Position numbers and translations under genes: made by a program. This document shows positions 1-10,319 of a DNA stretch of 60,000 nucleotides, in pieces. The stretch is from Polytrichum commune (lineage: Eukaryota > Streptophyta > Polytrichopsida > Polytrichales > Polytrichaceae): the NCBI GenBank assembly GCA_950295325.1, contig OX485809.1, forward strand, positions 9,364,001 through 9,424,000. The letters are read 5' to 3'. Numbering within the stretch: position 1 is the first letter of the stretch; every line of letters starts with the position of its first letter. The notes under the pieces are model-generated. The model saw nothing but the letters and a program-made list of their open reading frames with translations, ran no database searches and was not told the DNA's origin.

Positions 1-299
1 AGAGATAGTTTGACTCTTGTGTGTGAATTTTAGAGTTTCTTAAGCTTTGTAAGGAGACATTTTAGTTTCTTAAGCTTGGAGAGAGAAACCCTCATACTTG
101 ACAACAATGGCAAGTCAAGAGGCCTTCCTCTCCATACAACCCCAATCCTATGTGGAGTTCATCCATGGAGTGGATGAACAACTAACTAGGACTCCCAATG
201 GAGTCCGTTACTCATCCCAACACACATGGACTCCTAGTGAAGTCCATTTACTCCTAAATTGACGTGACTTAGCCCCCGATGTCACCTCACGTGACACCT

Positions 300-354
300 T
301 GGTGTGGGCGTGTTTTCTTTGGTTTTCTAATTCTCCTAGCATTGGCTTTGTTGG

Positions 355-409
<55 letters not shown>

Positions 410-419
410 GTATATATAT
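300..419. repeat. Dispersed repeat ending in (CA)n/(TA)n microsatellite, copy 1
   Basis: About 63 bp starting at CTTGGTGTGGGCGTG is nearly identical (one difference noticed) to 21484-21548, and both copies run straight into a (CA)n tract (363-400 here) and then a TA-rich tract. Sequence upstream of 300 does not match the other copy, so the shared unit starts there. The microsatellite seems to be part of the repeat's 3' end. The open frames across it are only translations of the dinucleotide repeat. No gene is seen in the rest of 1-1380. Confidence 0.8.
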
Positions 420-1384
420 TCAATATGCCATATGTTTTCCAATAGTTTACTGACCATGTGGAAAATGACCCTTTTCAATGAAACCCTTGTTCCTTGAAAA
501 CATGCAATGACCTCTAAATCAACCCTTACAGGATGTGGGGTCTCAATATACAGCGACATACACAATATATATGGGCTTCACCAAGTTCATGTATCATGTA
601 TTCATATATTTATGTGTTTATACCGTTATAATATGTATTGTCTTGTGTCAAGGAGAAAATAAAAATATACTCATACTAGACATTGACATAACATTATTCA
701 AATCCATAACAATGTTATGTGGGAATGACAATATTCCAAGGAATATTCCCCATATTCATATTGAAGATGGGGAATATCCAAAATATTCTGTGGAATATTG
801 TTAGTCTCACAAAACATTGTAATGGATGATCTAAGGACAACATATGTATTTGCATTCAAGGGCACCTAGACTAAGTATTTGAACTCGAGTATTCAATAAT
901 ATCAAAGTGCTTAATTTGTTCAAACTATTCACTTGAAGAATAAGTTGATTCTACACATGGTCACATTTGACATGATCAACTAATAATGAAAGTAGATCAA
1001 AAATATTATTTTCTGCTTGGAGAGTTCTAATATGGGCCTCTTACTCACTTAGGGGTGAGCAAGCCTAAATTCAATTACTCATCTTATTTGAAGTCAATAA
1101 GACTAGAGATGAGATTGCACAAGCATATACACATACACAAAGGCATATGAATAATGCTTGGAATGAGATGGTCTCATGTTCTTCTTGCTTTGTCTTTTAT
1201 TGATTTTCTTATTTTCCTCAGTTCACACAAACAATATGGGATAACTCTCATCCTTCTCCAACAACGTTGTTTCTCATGCCTCTTCCATTACATTTCTATT
1301 GACTACGAGTAATCTATTGCTCCACCTTCAACACTCCCACTTTGCGAGTAATTAAAGACTTGTAATACTGTTGAATTTCATGGT

Positions 1385-2165
1385 TTTTTAACCCTATTTA
1401 GTGAGGTTCTAACATTGCCCATATATTTCCACATATTATTTATGATTGTTTTACTCCAACTCAAAGGAACTTTGAATATTGCCACACTAGCCCGTTCCTC
1501 ACCACGTTGAGGCCAAATGTGATTCTTGCACCAATCTCCAAGTGGTTGTTGCTTCCTCATGGGGTATCATCGTTCCTTTCCGAATCTCTCAACAACAACA
1601 TTGTCGGCTGCTGGACCTTCACGCATATCTTCAATTGCAACTCCATTACTTCCCACTCTCTCATTGTCATCCACAGATTATCACCACCATCACCATAGGG
1701 CCTTCATTCCCTCACTTGGACACATCTCCAAGTCGTTTCTAATGCTTCCACCATCTTTCATAAACACAACATCTTTATTTTTTATGATTATATTTTTTCG
1801 TTTCCAAATACATCAACCTACATGCCTTGTGTACCTTCATAATATTCAAGAAATATATATTTGATTTCTTTTGCATTGAGCTTGTCCCTCGTCTCGTCCA
1901 AAACCATTGCATGCGCAATGCTTCTGTACACACATGTGTGCAACATAAGGCCTCCTCCCGCTCCACATTTCTTCCGGTATAACAGAGCGTAAGGCCCTCG
2001 TTGGATATTGGTTTAGTGTATAAACCCCATTTGTTACCACTTCCACCCAAAGCATTTTTTCTCGAGCTTTTGAGCTTTGAGCATACGCTTTGCCATTGCA
2101 ACAACAGTTTGATTTGCATACTCCGCTGGTTGAATGTTTTGAGGCTTGCACTCAATATTGTGTTC
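1385..2165 (-). pseudogene. Ty1/copia retrotransposon remnant (integrase C-terminal part)
   Basis: Read on the minus strand from about 2160 downward, pieces in shifting frames resemble a copia polyprotein: TVVAMAKRMLKAQKLEKK, then a segment like the copia stretch around 'YTLNRCPTRAL' and 'TPEE.WSG..P', then SIAHAMVLDETRDKLNAK and an 'FLEYYEGTQ' piece. This order fits the end of the integrase core and the region before the reverse transcriptase. Frameshifts and stops (for example between the GWKW and QMGF pieces) show it is dead. No LTR, primer binding site or RT core was found, so it is a fragment. The plus-strand frames over the same bases look like shadows. Confidence 0.7.
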
Positions 2166-2779
2166 CATCTAAAAAATCTTTAAAATAGAATCCCCTCTGC
2201 TCATCCACTGGAACTCGAGATTTTAGTCTCCTAAATTCTAATGTCACAATTAAGTGTCCTTATGCCCCCTCCCCACTTGACATTAGCAAATAACCAAAGA
2301 ATTCCCTAAAACCCGGGTAAAGCTCCCTCGGTTATAGCGGACACGTCCGGCTATCCCAATGCACCTACAAGAACTTGCTCCGGAGATTTCCAAGTAGGTT
2401 TTAGTTAAGTAGCTTTCACACATGTTCATTGTTTTATCTACCAACCAATGAATGTTGGATAGTTTTTGTCCCATCCCCGAATGCCTTAATACTTACCATC
2501 GGTTTTTGTTAATGGAGCTCCTCGTTCTCTCATAGCTAAGACTAAAAGCAACCAATCACAAGAGCGGGAGGCAATGCTTTTAGAGGTCCTACATTCTTGC
2601 CTCATGTCTAGGTACTGATGGGAGGGTCGGTAGTTTTAGCTTAAAACCTTCACTTTTAAGCCATGCCACATCATTTGCCAACTAGGCTCGGCACTAGATA
2701 ATGTCAATGGTGTGAATGTTTTGAGGCTTGCACTCAATATTGTGTTCCATCTAAAAAATCTTCAAAATAGAATCCCCTC
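2131..2779. repeat. 67-bp direct repeat pair (2131-2197 and 2713-2779)
   Basis: The segment starting TGAATGTTTTGAGGCTTGCA and ending AAAATAGAATCCCCTC occurs twice, 582 bp apart, with one mismatch noticed (CTTTAAAA against CTTCAAAA). The first copy overlaps the start of the copia remnant. The 515 bp between them contain no recognisable gene. Possible causes are a local duplication or an insertion that carried a piece of its flank. Confidence 0.8.
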
Positions 2780-3235
2780 CCCCTTTCAAAATTGAAAATT
2801 GAATGTCACATAGGTTCCCCCCCCCCCCCTTTCTCCATTATGTTGACTATAGTTTGCCCTCTATATATGTTAACATTTATAATGCTAACAAATGTAGAGG
2901 ACATGTTGTATCAAGCCAAGAATGGGTAACAAATTTTGAGTATATATTTCAATCTCTATTGAACACTTGCCTTTGTGGTGTTTGTTCTTAGATATGCACC
3001 TAACCACCCACCACTCAAACAGAGGTGTCCGATTAAGATAAGCAATTGAATCAAGCCCTCTTACTTAGGTTGAAATCAAGTCCATCATATGTGCAATAAA
3101 AAATTTAAGCCATCAAGTGGGTTGACTATACTGTTGGTTATCATAACATACTTTGTGGGTCCACATAGTATAATTGGTCATAGTTTACAAGGAACATCAT
3201 GACTAAGTTATAATATAGCTAACCAAAAGCATGGA
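2780..3235. other. No gene recognised; poly-C tract
   Basis: The stretch holds a run of about 13 C at 2818-2830 and AT-rich sequence. Short frames here do not resemble known proteins. Confidence 0.5.
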
Positions 3236-3545
3236 GTTGAACGAGGGTTAAAAACCCCTAATAGTTCCCTTGTTTAGTGTAATTGGAAAGTCTTGGAGGG
3301 TTTCTTGGAGAACGTTTTCTCCTTTTATGCTTAAGAATCTACTTGTTCTTTGTTGTTACCTATGTGAAAATGCATCTCTTTACTCCTTTCATCACTTGCG
3401 TATTCAAATTTCTCTCAAGCTTTTGTTTCTCTAGAATATAGCAAAACAACGTCCCTCCATGAGGCCACTAACACGAGTTATGGAAGTTGCAAAGAAGAGA
3501 GATCCCTTCAAAAAGCTTGAGTTGGTCCCACTTCTGGTGACTACA
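3236..3545. repeat. Dispersed repeat shared with a helicase intron (copy 1)
   Basis: Aligned by eye with 46070-46440 inside an intron of the DEAD-box helicase gene. Shared blocks in the same order include CCCCTAATRGTYCC, GTGTAAYTGGAAAGTCTTG, TTAAGAATC, GAAATGCATCTCTTT and CTTYTGGTGACT. Divergence is substantial, so the family is old. No coding potential or terminal structure was recognised. Confidence 0.7.
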
Positions 3546-3785
3546 ACTTAACATTTATGTAATGAAATATTGTCATAGTAGATTGAAATTTACAAGAAAA
3601 ATCACTTAGTGAGTGACAATGTCTACAACATTGTAGTAATATAACACCTCCGACAATTCTTTTAACAAGGAATGACAAAGAATGTTAGGTTAACATTTAG
3701 TGTTGGTGACACTACACAAACAATTTACAGTTAGTATGGAGCAAGACAAATACAATTGATGACACTGAATACACTATTTATTGTA
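3546..3785 (-). mobile_element. Fragment of the 'GTGTGGGTTA' TIR element family
   Basis: The reverse complement lines up with the interior of the complete copy at 51040-51646 and with 53064-53530. Shared blocks include TTAGTGTCACCAA, GTCTTGCTC, GTGTCACCAACACTAAA, TTTGTCATTCCTTGT and AAGTGATTTTTC. No terminal inverted repeats are present, so this is an internal fragment in the opposite orientation to the other copies. Confidence 0.65.
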
Positions 3786-4320
3786 ACATGTGGGGCTGAT
3801 TCATGTTCAAGACTTTAGGCAAATTGCCAAATATGTGAAAGGAATCTATAGAATACACTTTAAATTAATAAAGAGAAAACGCAAGTTATTAACATATAAC
3901 CATGAGTCAGTTGAGCATGATGAGACTGGCACGGATTGGGATGTTATTACGTGCTCATGTATGGTCCTTTGATGGAAGAGCAGGCGGCTTTAATTTGGAT
4001 TCCCAAAGAATTCCAGCTCTCAGTCCATGGGCCCTATGTTAACCCCTAGAAATGGGCAGACCCATTTCCGATACCCTCAATCTTACTATATATAGTCATC
4101 TAAAATTGTGAAGTTCCACAAAGTAGTCATCATTCTCTAATGTGACAAAAAACATGCATGAAGAATCATACAATGAATAAAAAGAATATTGGTGCTTTTT
4201 ATTTGCACAGGTGTGAATGGGAGCTCGTTCTTCCTTACCCTGATCCTAATTCATGAAGTGACATGGTACACGGACTTCCTACTTCCAGGAGGTGGGGTCC
4301 TTCAAATAATAATTTAACCG
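3786..4320. other. No gene recognised
   Basis: One plus-strand frame of 60 residues lies at 3790-3972, but nothing in it resembles a known domain and it has no intron-exon support. The rest is AT-rich with no repeat that I could place. Confidence 0.4.
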
Positions 4321-4324
4321 TCCG

Positions 4325-4757
4325 TGGGGGGGGGGGTGCGTTTGTAAGTTTATGGTGAATTAGGTGTGGGTGTTTGGGTTCATGGTGGTAAATTGATTGG
4401 GGTTTGGTTGTTGTCGAGCTTTCTTTTAGTTGGGACAAGGTATATAAGGTATGTTATGGCTATTTGATGTATGTGTTCATGAGTATTTTGACTTCTCAAA
4501 GGGATATTATGAGTTTTTCTAGGGTTTTGAGTGATTGTTTGTGTATGGCTCCTCTATACCCCTCTTGTGAAGGTAATAAGGGGTTAACATCCCATCATGT
4601 AGTTTTTAACATCTGAATAAGGAGATCATATTTGTTTGTTTTTCTCTTATGGTAGTGACTGGGAATCTATCATGGCAGTAGGTGAATTGTATGAATTGTA
4701 TGGTGTTTGATGGGTTTGGAGGGTTGTGTGTATGGGTATCTATTGGGGGGGGGGGAG
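4325..4757 (-). pseudogene. A/C-rich non-LTR retrotransposon ORF, C-terminal fragment
   Basis: The minus strand is strongly A/C-rich and reads, with frameshifts, through pieces such as YRGAIHKQSLKTLEKL and AITYLIYLVPTKRKLDNNQTP. The motif RGAIH recurs as RGTIH at 34900-34920, in the second, rearranged copy of the same family (32643-34920). The fragment is bounded by poly-C runs on both sides: 4745-4756 at its upstream end and 4326-4336 at its downstream end. The upstream run would translate as polyproline, like the run at 32643-32662 that ends the other copy. It carries several stops and is dead. I link it to the retroelement by similarity to the RNase H-bearing copy; its own catalytic domains are absent. 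Confidence 0.55.
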
Positions 4758-5050
4758 AGAAACTATCCTATGAGCGATGAGCAGTGAGCAGTAACACATG
4801 AGTAATGAATCCAAATTTAATAAAGGTGCACGAGTTTAGGGTTCAAAGACTAAATTCAATACTACATTACTTGAAAATTTTCAATTATAAGTTGGAAACA
4901 TGTTAAATGAAGTAAGAATAAAGGAGGCGTATTACCATGGATCATTTGGAATACTTTCGGTCCAATGTTGATTTTTATTATAACGATCCAACCCAATACA
5001 TGTCATTTATTGACATTCTTATACATGTGACTTAATAAAACACTTGCAAT
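4758..5050. other. Short GAGCRRTGAGY simple-sequence patch, otherwise no gene
   Basis: At about 4770-4800 the text GAGCGATGAGCAGTGAGCAG is an imperfect repeat. A similar patch on the other strand adjoins the poly-G tract at 32586-32640. No gene is seen. Confidence 0.5.
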
Positions 5051-5051
5051 A

Positions 5052-7293
5052 CTACTCACACTCTACAATACCAGCAAGTTCAAGTAGTCCCATGACCTCG
5101 TTGTAGGTATATGTAGGTGCATGAATGAACTTGTCACTCTCGTAATTCACATTGGACAAAAATCTAAACACGTAATAAAGATGTTTGCAATACACCCATT
5201 TCCTGTTTTTTCCCAATACATGAGAGGATATTTTCATGAAATCCGGGCATGTGCAATATGTGATGTTGCCAATTGTGACACGGTATGTAATATCCTCTTT
5301 GGAGACAATGTTGATTATCACTCCAAAGCCCGGGTATGGAATGGCAGCGATTCCGACCCCATAGTAACCGTCCATGAGTCCGGTGCTCTACCATTTGTTT
5401 TTGTGATCCACCACCGGTGATGTTGGATTACGATGCACAATCTTCCCAAATATGAATGTAGGGTGGGCGTCCGGGTTCAATGGCATACAAAATTGAGAGC
5501 AAGGGATGGAGAGGGTTGCGATTGTTGAAATCCTACGACGAGGGGACAATGCCTCCCTCTGCTATAGTTGAAATCCGGCGTCCCCAAGCCCCAAAACCTC
5601 CTCTCTCGATAGATTGGTACCTATCTTCACTGGCCACATGTTGGGTACCACACGCCAATCCACTACGTATTTCTTCTTACAACCACTCACACAACGCTTG
5701 ATGTCGTTAGGGCAAAACCAAAATTCATACTCCACATTGTTGGGAGAACAAATTTCCTTTCTGAGCCCTTTGTATATCAGAGCACGTGTGCCATGTTTGC
5801 TAGTCCCGACTTTGGCATTGTACATAGTTCATGTAATGGCCTGTAATGCTCAACATCATTTAATTGAGTTGGGTGGCAATCTTATAATGTGCCACTTGGA
5901 AACAAGACAATCAATCTCTAACATGGATGTAGCATAAGTCACACCATGCTCTGCAAAATTCAACGATTTTTCTATGCGTTGACGAGTTGCTCGGGTGTTG
6001 GAGTGATGAATATAATAGTTCACTTTGTCAAGTAAATGAGAATTACAATCAGCACCAGGTGGTAGGTTGAGTTTGCGTTTGGTGGAACCAAAGAGCTCAG
6101 ACCCTTCAAATGCACAATCTTTGGTGTTGGTATCTTCTACCTCTGGGTAGGACTTCATGGCATCAACCAACATTTTTAGATCTCCACACGAGGCAACCGC
6201 TTTGAGTTTCAAGGACATTGAATTAAGACCTATACTATCACCCCCCCCTTTTTTTAACCATGTCCGGTAATTTGCGATTTGCACAAAAGCATGGATCATG
6301 TCGTCCACTGTAGCTTCATATAAACAAGTCATTTTGTTGCCAGACTGTTGGAGCCATTTGTTGTGTACAATCTTTGCAAGGTTGCATATTGGCATTTCCG
6401 CACGTTCTCCTATTGTCATATCCTATGAATAACACACAAATATGAGAATAATAAAAACATTATATATAACAGACGTGCCAAAAATCCAACCACTCTGAAA
6501 GGTCGAGGATGCATTATTCTAAGGCAACTCCAAATAACAACCACCAAGAACGAATCACATGGTACTTAGTTTTGGCAACGCCCATTTTTTTGCGTCCTTG
6601 TAATTCTTGCATATTTGTTTATGTTGAAATTGCAATGATAGTTTGATTGATTTTTTGGATCACCTTATCCAAGCTCACAAACCAATGGAAAACACATATA
6701 TGCTCACGTGCAACCATGGGTAGACTTGGGTCATCGTCCGCGTAAATCATCCTCACCGCATTCCAATTAGATTGAGCATTGTCTGCCATGAACTTTTTGA
6801 AGTTTATGTTTGGTACACCATTCTCCGCCATGACAACATTCAAATTTTTCTAAAAGAAGGTTTGTACTGCATCATCTTCAGATTGTATGTCACAACACGC
6901 AATGATCAACATTTTACATTATTCATTATTATATAGAGTAGAACTTGTCTAAAGTGATACTGTCTAAAGTGATATCCTGTCTAAAGTGATAAACACGACT
7001 CGGTCCCAATTGTATGATACTGTATGTACTTTACCTGCCTAAAGTGATAACCTGTTTAAAGTGATAGCCTACCTCTGGTCCCAGCAATATCACTTTAGAC
7101 AGGTTTTACTGTACATGGCAAGTTATTGTTGTGTAATCCCTCAAACATTTGACATAATCAAACATAATCCAAGAATTCCCCATGCTCCTCCGACTTGCAT
7201 CTTCTTCACAAGCTCCACACCACTACTTAGAAGATCTACAAACATCTTACAAACAAACATTTTATCCTTTGGTTGCTTTGAAAACCCACTATT
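5052..7293 (-). pseudogene. Mutator-like (MULE) transposase pseudogene, central and C-terminal part
   Basis: This is the 3' part of a MULE transposase; its N-terminal part is at 11388-12535 beyond an insertion. In minus-strand order it has a block SWIMFDYVKCLRDYTTIT-like in layout (about 7180-7114), then IACCDIQSEDDAVQTFF (about 6915-6860), then NFKKFMADNAQSNWNAVR and the ICVFHW block (6843-6640), typical of the MULE catalytic region. Next comes a 187-codon stretch (6419-5856), then 5825-5562. The C-terminal SWIM zinc finger lies at 5375-5052, with CTCPDF and WVYCKHLYYV supplying the CxC...CxH ligands. An in-frame stop after QTFF, frameshifts and a MITE at 6936-7111 show it is dead. SWIM-bearing MULEs are related to the FAR1 domestication lineage, but nothing suggests a host role here. 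Confidence 0.82.
6936..7111. mobile_element. 176-bp pogo/Lemi1-like MITE inserted in the MULE
   Basis: The right end, read inward, is CAGTAAAACCTGTCTAAAGT. The left end is the near copy GAGTAGAACTTGTCTAAAGT. TA dinucleotides flank both ends (6934-6935 and 7112-7113), as expected for Tc1/mariner-type insertion. Plant pogo-like MITEs (Emigrant/Lemi1) are known for termini starting CAGTAAAACCT, which is the basis for the assignment. The interior repeats TCTAAAGTGATA several times as sub-terminal direct repeats. It sits between two conserved coding blocks of the MULE transposase, so the insertion is later than the MULE. No transposase is encoded. Confidence 0.8.
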
Positions 7294-7492
7294 GTGGGAG
7301 TCCAAATTCGACGGAAAGACGGAAATACGGAAATACGGGTTCCATTTCCGTAATTTTTCGTGCTTATCTGAAAGTAATAGGGTCTTTTAGGTTAAAATTA
7401 ATTGTACTAGGAAATAGAGTATTCTAACCCCGCCTTGTGCGATAAAACGACTCTAAATAAGTACTATGACCGCTCCGTCAAATAGGATGGGC

Positions 7493-7532
7493 GGACCATG
7501 TAATCATGGTCCAAACCATTGGTCCGGACCAA
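7493..7532. promoter_or_regulatory. Palindrome pair upstream of the gag-like ORF
   Basis: GGACCATG-TAAT-CATGGTCC (7493-7512) is a perfect inverted repeat with a 4-bp spacer. TTGGTCCGGACCAA (7519-7532) is a perfect 14-bp palindrome 6 bp further on. Both lie about 190-230 bp before the TATA-like box. They could be protein-binding sites or cruciform arms; the role is inferred only from position. Confidence 0.5.
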
Positions 7533-7656
7533 GTAACGGACGCGCCAAGATTACCCAACGGCCCGGAAGTGGCGGTTATAACGGGTCTTATGACGGTTGG
7601 GGGAAAAGAAAGCCGTTGGTAAAAATGTTAGTAAAACCGTTGGTGAGAACCGCCGG

Positions 7657-7677
7657 AAAACGGTTGGTAACCGTTTT
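7657..7677. promoter_or_regulatory. AACGG/CCGTT palindrome and MYB-core cluster
   Basis: AAAACGGTT-GGT-AACCGTTTT is a perfect inverted repeat with 9-bp arms. Between about 7610 and 7695 there are further ACCGTTGG, CCGTTGG and AACGG cores. AACGG is the core bound by three-repeat MYB proteins in mitosis-specific (MSA-type) plant promoters. The cluster ends about 45 bp before the TATA-like box, a sensible place for activator sites. Cell-cycle regulation is an inference. Confidence 0.45.
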
Positions 7678-7720
7678 CCGTTAAACCAAACGGTAACAGG
7701 GGAAGGAAGAGGGAGGAAGG

Positions 7721-7729
7721 ATATTTAAG
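7721..7729 (+). promoter_or_regulatory. TATA-like box (ATATTTAAG) of the gag-like gene
   Basis: ATATTTAAGG is AT-only sequence in an otherwise GC-rich stretch, about 238 bp before the ATG at 7959. It is followed by a pyrimidine-rich patch (CCCTTCCTTCTCCCTCCC), which is common near plant transcription starts. No other TATA-like sequence stands between it and the ORF. Confidence 0.45.
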
Positions 7730-7958
7730 GGTCCCTTCCTTCTCCCTCCCACTTTTTTTTGAAAAAGGCAACCTGTTGAGAGAACGAGTGGTGAGGTGTT
7801 AATTCTTTCGAGCCGCCAGCAGTGGGATTGCTGGGACTCTGCACTTTTCAGTCACCGGCAGTGGGCTTGCCGGGACTCTGTGGCAATTAGACGGAAGGGA
7901 AGGGATCTGGGAGAGAGGGAGTTTCCGTGGTCGAGCCGGAAACTGAGGGAAGAGGAAA

Positions 7959-10031
7959 ATGCCGGAAGCACGGGAAGAGGATCAGAGGGAACCTATCCCG
8001 GTTCCGCTCAAAGCCCTCATCCCTGCAATTCCGAGGGAGGATAGGGAGCTACAGGAGCTCGCGGAGGATCTCCGGGTTATGGGCTGCGCGGGGTTGCTAG
8101 CCAAACCCTGGAACCTCCGAGCCGAAGATACCCTCCGAGAGTTTAAGTTTGAGAGAGGAAATCAGTGGCTAGGGACAAGGAGGAAAGATCCGGAACACTG
8201 GACTCCGGACATTTGGAACAGGGTCTACGGGTTTCCTCGGGGGATTACAGAAGGATGGGCCGGCCGCCGCGACGGCTTGTTCGCCGGAAAGTTTAGAGGG
8301 GATGCGGATCCGAAGGACGGCTTCCACCCCGGGAACTGCCGGAACCTGAGAGAGAGGAGGGTGTTGGAATTCCTCCTGCCTATCCTTAACCCGGACAAGC
8401 CGAAGCGGATTAGCCTTACCATGGCGAACACGCTGTTCGGTGCCATGTCCGGAGTCCGGCCTGTGAACTGGGGGCTAATTATCCAAGAAGTAGTGGGGCG
8501 GGCCCTCCCCCATATTGGCCGGAAACCCTCCTTCCTCTCCCCCTTCATTTTGCATCTCTACCAGCATTTCGACTGCATCACGGCCGAGGAGGAGGACCTG
8601 CTCACGATAGCGGCGGACGAGGTCACCTACAAGTTGCTTCCGGAAGCCGGAGACGTCGAGACGGAGACCTCCAGCGACCCTATTCTTCCGGAAGCACCTC
8701 CCTCGTCACCCGGAAGCCCGCCGCCAACCGTCTCGAGGCCACTCTCTCCTCCTCCCCCTCACCAACATCCGGAAGCCGGACCCAGCCGGGAGACCCCATG
8801 GCGAAACGTGGATCTATCCGCTTGGGACTTTCCGGAGAATCCGTTCAAACGGTTCCAGGAGGGGATGGAGGACCTCAAGACCCAGTATTACCGGCTGGAG
8901 CACATCGTCAGGGGGGCGAACCATGATCTGGACGACTGCGGACCCGGAAACATTCTCCGGGAGTTGGCAAAGAGGGCGGACCGGAAGGAGCTGGAGCAGG
9001 CCAAGACGGAGAACGCCCACCTCACCGCACAGGTAGCGGCCATGACTCATGAGATGAGTCAGAAGAGCGAGGAGATCCGGAAGTACCATGCGGAGCAGGC
9101 AGTGCTCTTCAGCCGGATCCGGGAGCTGGTGGGTCATCCGGCAGAGATTGTCAACAAGGCGCATCTCTACGACCGGATGATGGAGTCCGGAGAACCCGCT
9201 TCCGCCAGGCAGACCCTTCCCATCCTTGTGAAGTATTCACGGACGATGAAGGATCTCCTAGCGGAAATCCAGAGGGTGGTCCCGCCAAGCGGAACACCCC
9301 GGAGGGTGCTCTATCCGGGTCAGCCAGGGTCACCAACCGGAACCCTTTACGAGGTGGTTGGTGAAGTAGCCCTGGTTCAGAATCCGCCGTCCTCTGCAGG
9401 ACCCAGCCAGCAGGGAGGCGGCTCTCGGCCTGGTAGTTCCGGAGGGGCTCCGGAAAGGGTCCGTTCTCCCCAGGTGAGGCGGAAGAGCACCGGGTCGGTC
9501 CGATCCGGAAGGGGCCAGTCCCCTGTTCTGCGGAACCCGGATAGGTCCCGGACTCCGGATAGGGCTAGGACGCCGATCCGGCACCAGACTTCTGATCGGG
9601 AGGCAACTCCGAGTAGGGGCAAGGCCCCTATGACCCACGCCTCGCCATCGTCTCCGCGGGACTGCCAAATGGTGAGTCCCTTTCCTCCGCCACCCTCAAG
9701 GGCGGCCTCCAACAGGGATCCGCGGACGGCTTCGCTTTCGGGCGGACGGAATCCGGAGCAGGGCACCGGAAGCGATCCTTCTCCAGTCCGAAGCATCCGG
9801 ATGGGGACAGCTTCCGGAACCCCAGGGACAGTCTCCGGAACACCAGGGACTGCTACCCCACGGACCGAGAGGGCAGCGGATTCGGAGGACAAGGTTGCTC
9901 CGTCTCCGAACATGAGGAGGATGCTCACGTGGCTGCAGAAGGCATCGCCGGCAGGGGGCTCATCCGCCGTCAACGGGCTAGGGAGTCACTCAAAGGAGGG
10001 ATCGGCTCCGAAGAAGCACCGGTCTTCTTAG
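7959..10031 (+). CDS. 690-aa gag-like / plant-transposon-type protein, intact ORF
   Basis: No function can be assigned with certainty. Residues about 60-230 form a folded, Trp/Gly-rich domain (blocks WNRVYGFPRGITEGWAGRRD, DGFHPGNCRNLRERRVLEFL, ANTLFGAMSGVRPVNWGLII, LSPFILHLYQHFD). Its layout recalls the N-terminal domain of plant retrotransposon-derived 'putative transposon' proteins, but this is from memory. Residues 235-285 are Pro/Ser-rich. About 300-400 look like a coiled coil (heptad-rich, with KELEQAKTENAHLTAQVAAM). From 450 to the end it is disordered, Arg/Ser/Pro-rich with SRTPDRARTP-type repeats, and basic at the terminus. No zinc knuckle, protease, RT or integrase is seen. The start ATG at 7959 has AAA before it and lies 238 bp after the TATA-like box. 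The GC-rich codons differ sharply from the surroundings. The opposite-strand frames within it are shadows. Confidence 0.75.
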   Translation: MPEAREEDQREPIPVPLKALIPAIPREDRELQELAEDLRVMGCAGLLAKPWNLRAEDTLREFKFERGNQWLGTRRKDPEHWTPDIWNRVYGFPRGITEGWAGRRDGLFAGKFRGDADPKDGFHPGNCRNLRERRVLEFLLPILNPDKPKRISLTMANTLFGAMSGVRPVNWGLIIQEVVGRALPHIGRKPSFLSPFILHLYQHFDCITAEEEDLLTIAADEVTYKLLPEAGDVETETSSDPILPEAPPSSPGSPPPTVSRPLSPPPPHQHPEAGPSRETPWRNVDLSAWDFPENPFKRFQEGMEDLKTQYYRLEHIVRGANHDLDDCGPGNILRELAKRADRKELEQAKTENAHLTAQVAAMTHEMSQKSEEIRKYHAEQAVLFSRIRELVGHPAEIVNKAHLYDRMMESGEPASARQTLPILVKYSRTMKDLLAEIQRVVPPSGTPRRVLYPGQPGSPTGTLYEVVGEVALVQNPPSSAGPSQQGGGSRPGSSGGAPERVRSPQVRRKSTGSVRSGRGQSPVLRNPDRSRTPDRARTPIRHQTSDREATPSRGKAPMTHASPSSPRDCQMVSPFPPPPSRAASNRDPRTASLSGGRNPEQGTGSDPSPVRSIRMGTASGTPGTVSGTPGTATPRTERAADSEDKVAPSPNMRRMLTWLQKASPAGGSSAVNGLGSHSKEGSAPKKHRSS

Positions 10032-10103
10032 TTAGGAGAGTAGCTAGATTAGTTAGGCAGAATAGAGATAGGCAGGTAGGATTTAGGAGTTTTTGAAGAC
10101 GAG

Positions 10104-10319
10104 TAATAAAATTTTCCCTTGGAAGTGTCAGCGGAAAACCCGGATCTGGATCCGGGAAATCCGGGAGACCGCGTGTGGTTAGGGTTTTTCTTGAGCGGCG
10201 GCCGCTTGGGCCGCCGCCCTCAGTTAGGGATTTTTGAGCCTCTACTTAAGGCTGAATAAGGAGCTTGAGAAGGGTTCCTTTTCAATTGTTGTATTGCGAT
10301 TACTCCTATTCTGAATAAA
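10104..10319 (+). terminator. Poly(A) signals after the gag-like ORF
   Basis: Two AATAAA hexamers follow the stop codon: TAATAAAA near 10104 and GAATAAATG near 10312. Both lie in a return to more AT-rich sequence. They give the ORF a plausible 3' UTR of roughly 100-300 nt, so the unit from 7721 to here could be a complete transcription unit. Confidence 0.4.

Noticed and set aside
208-565. Open frames with Cys-Val or His-Thr repeats
   Set aside because: They translate the (CA)n/(TG)n microsatellite in different frames.
8225-9973. Minus-strand frames of 61 to 198 codons
   Set aside because: They are antisense shadows of the GC-rich 690-codon ORF, where stops are rare in all frames.
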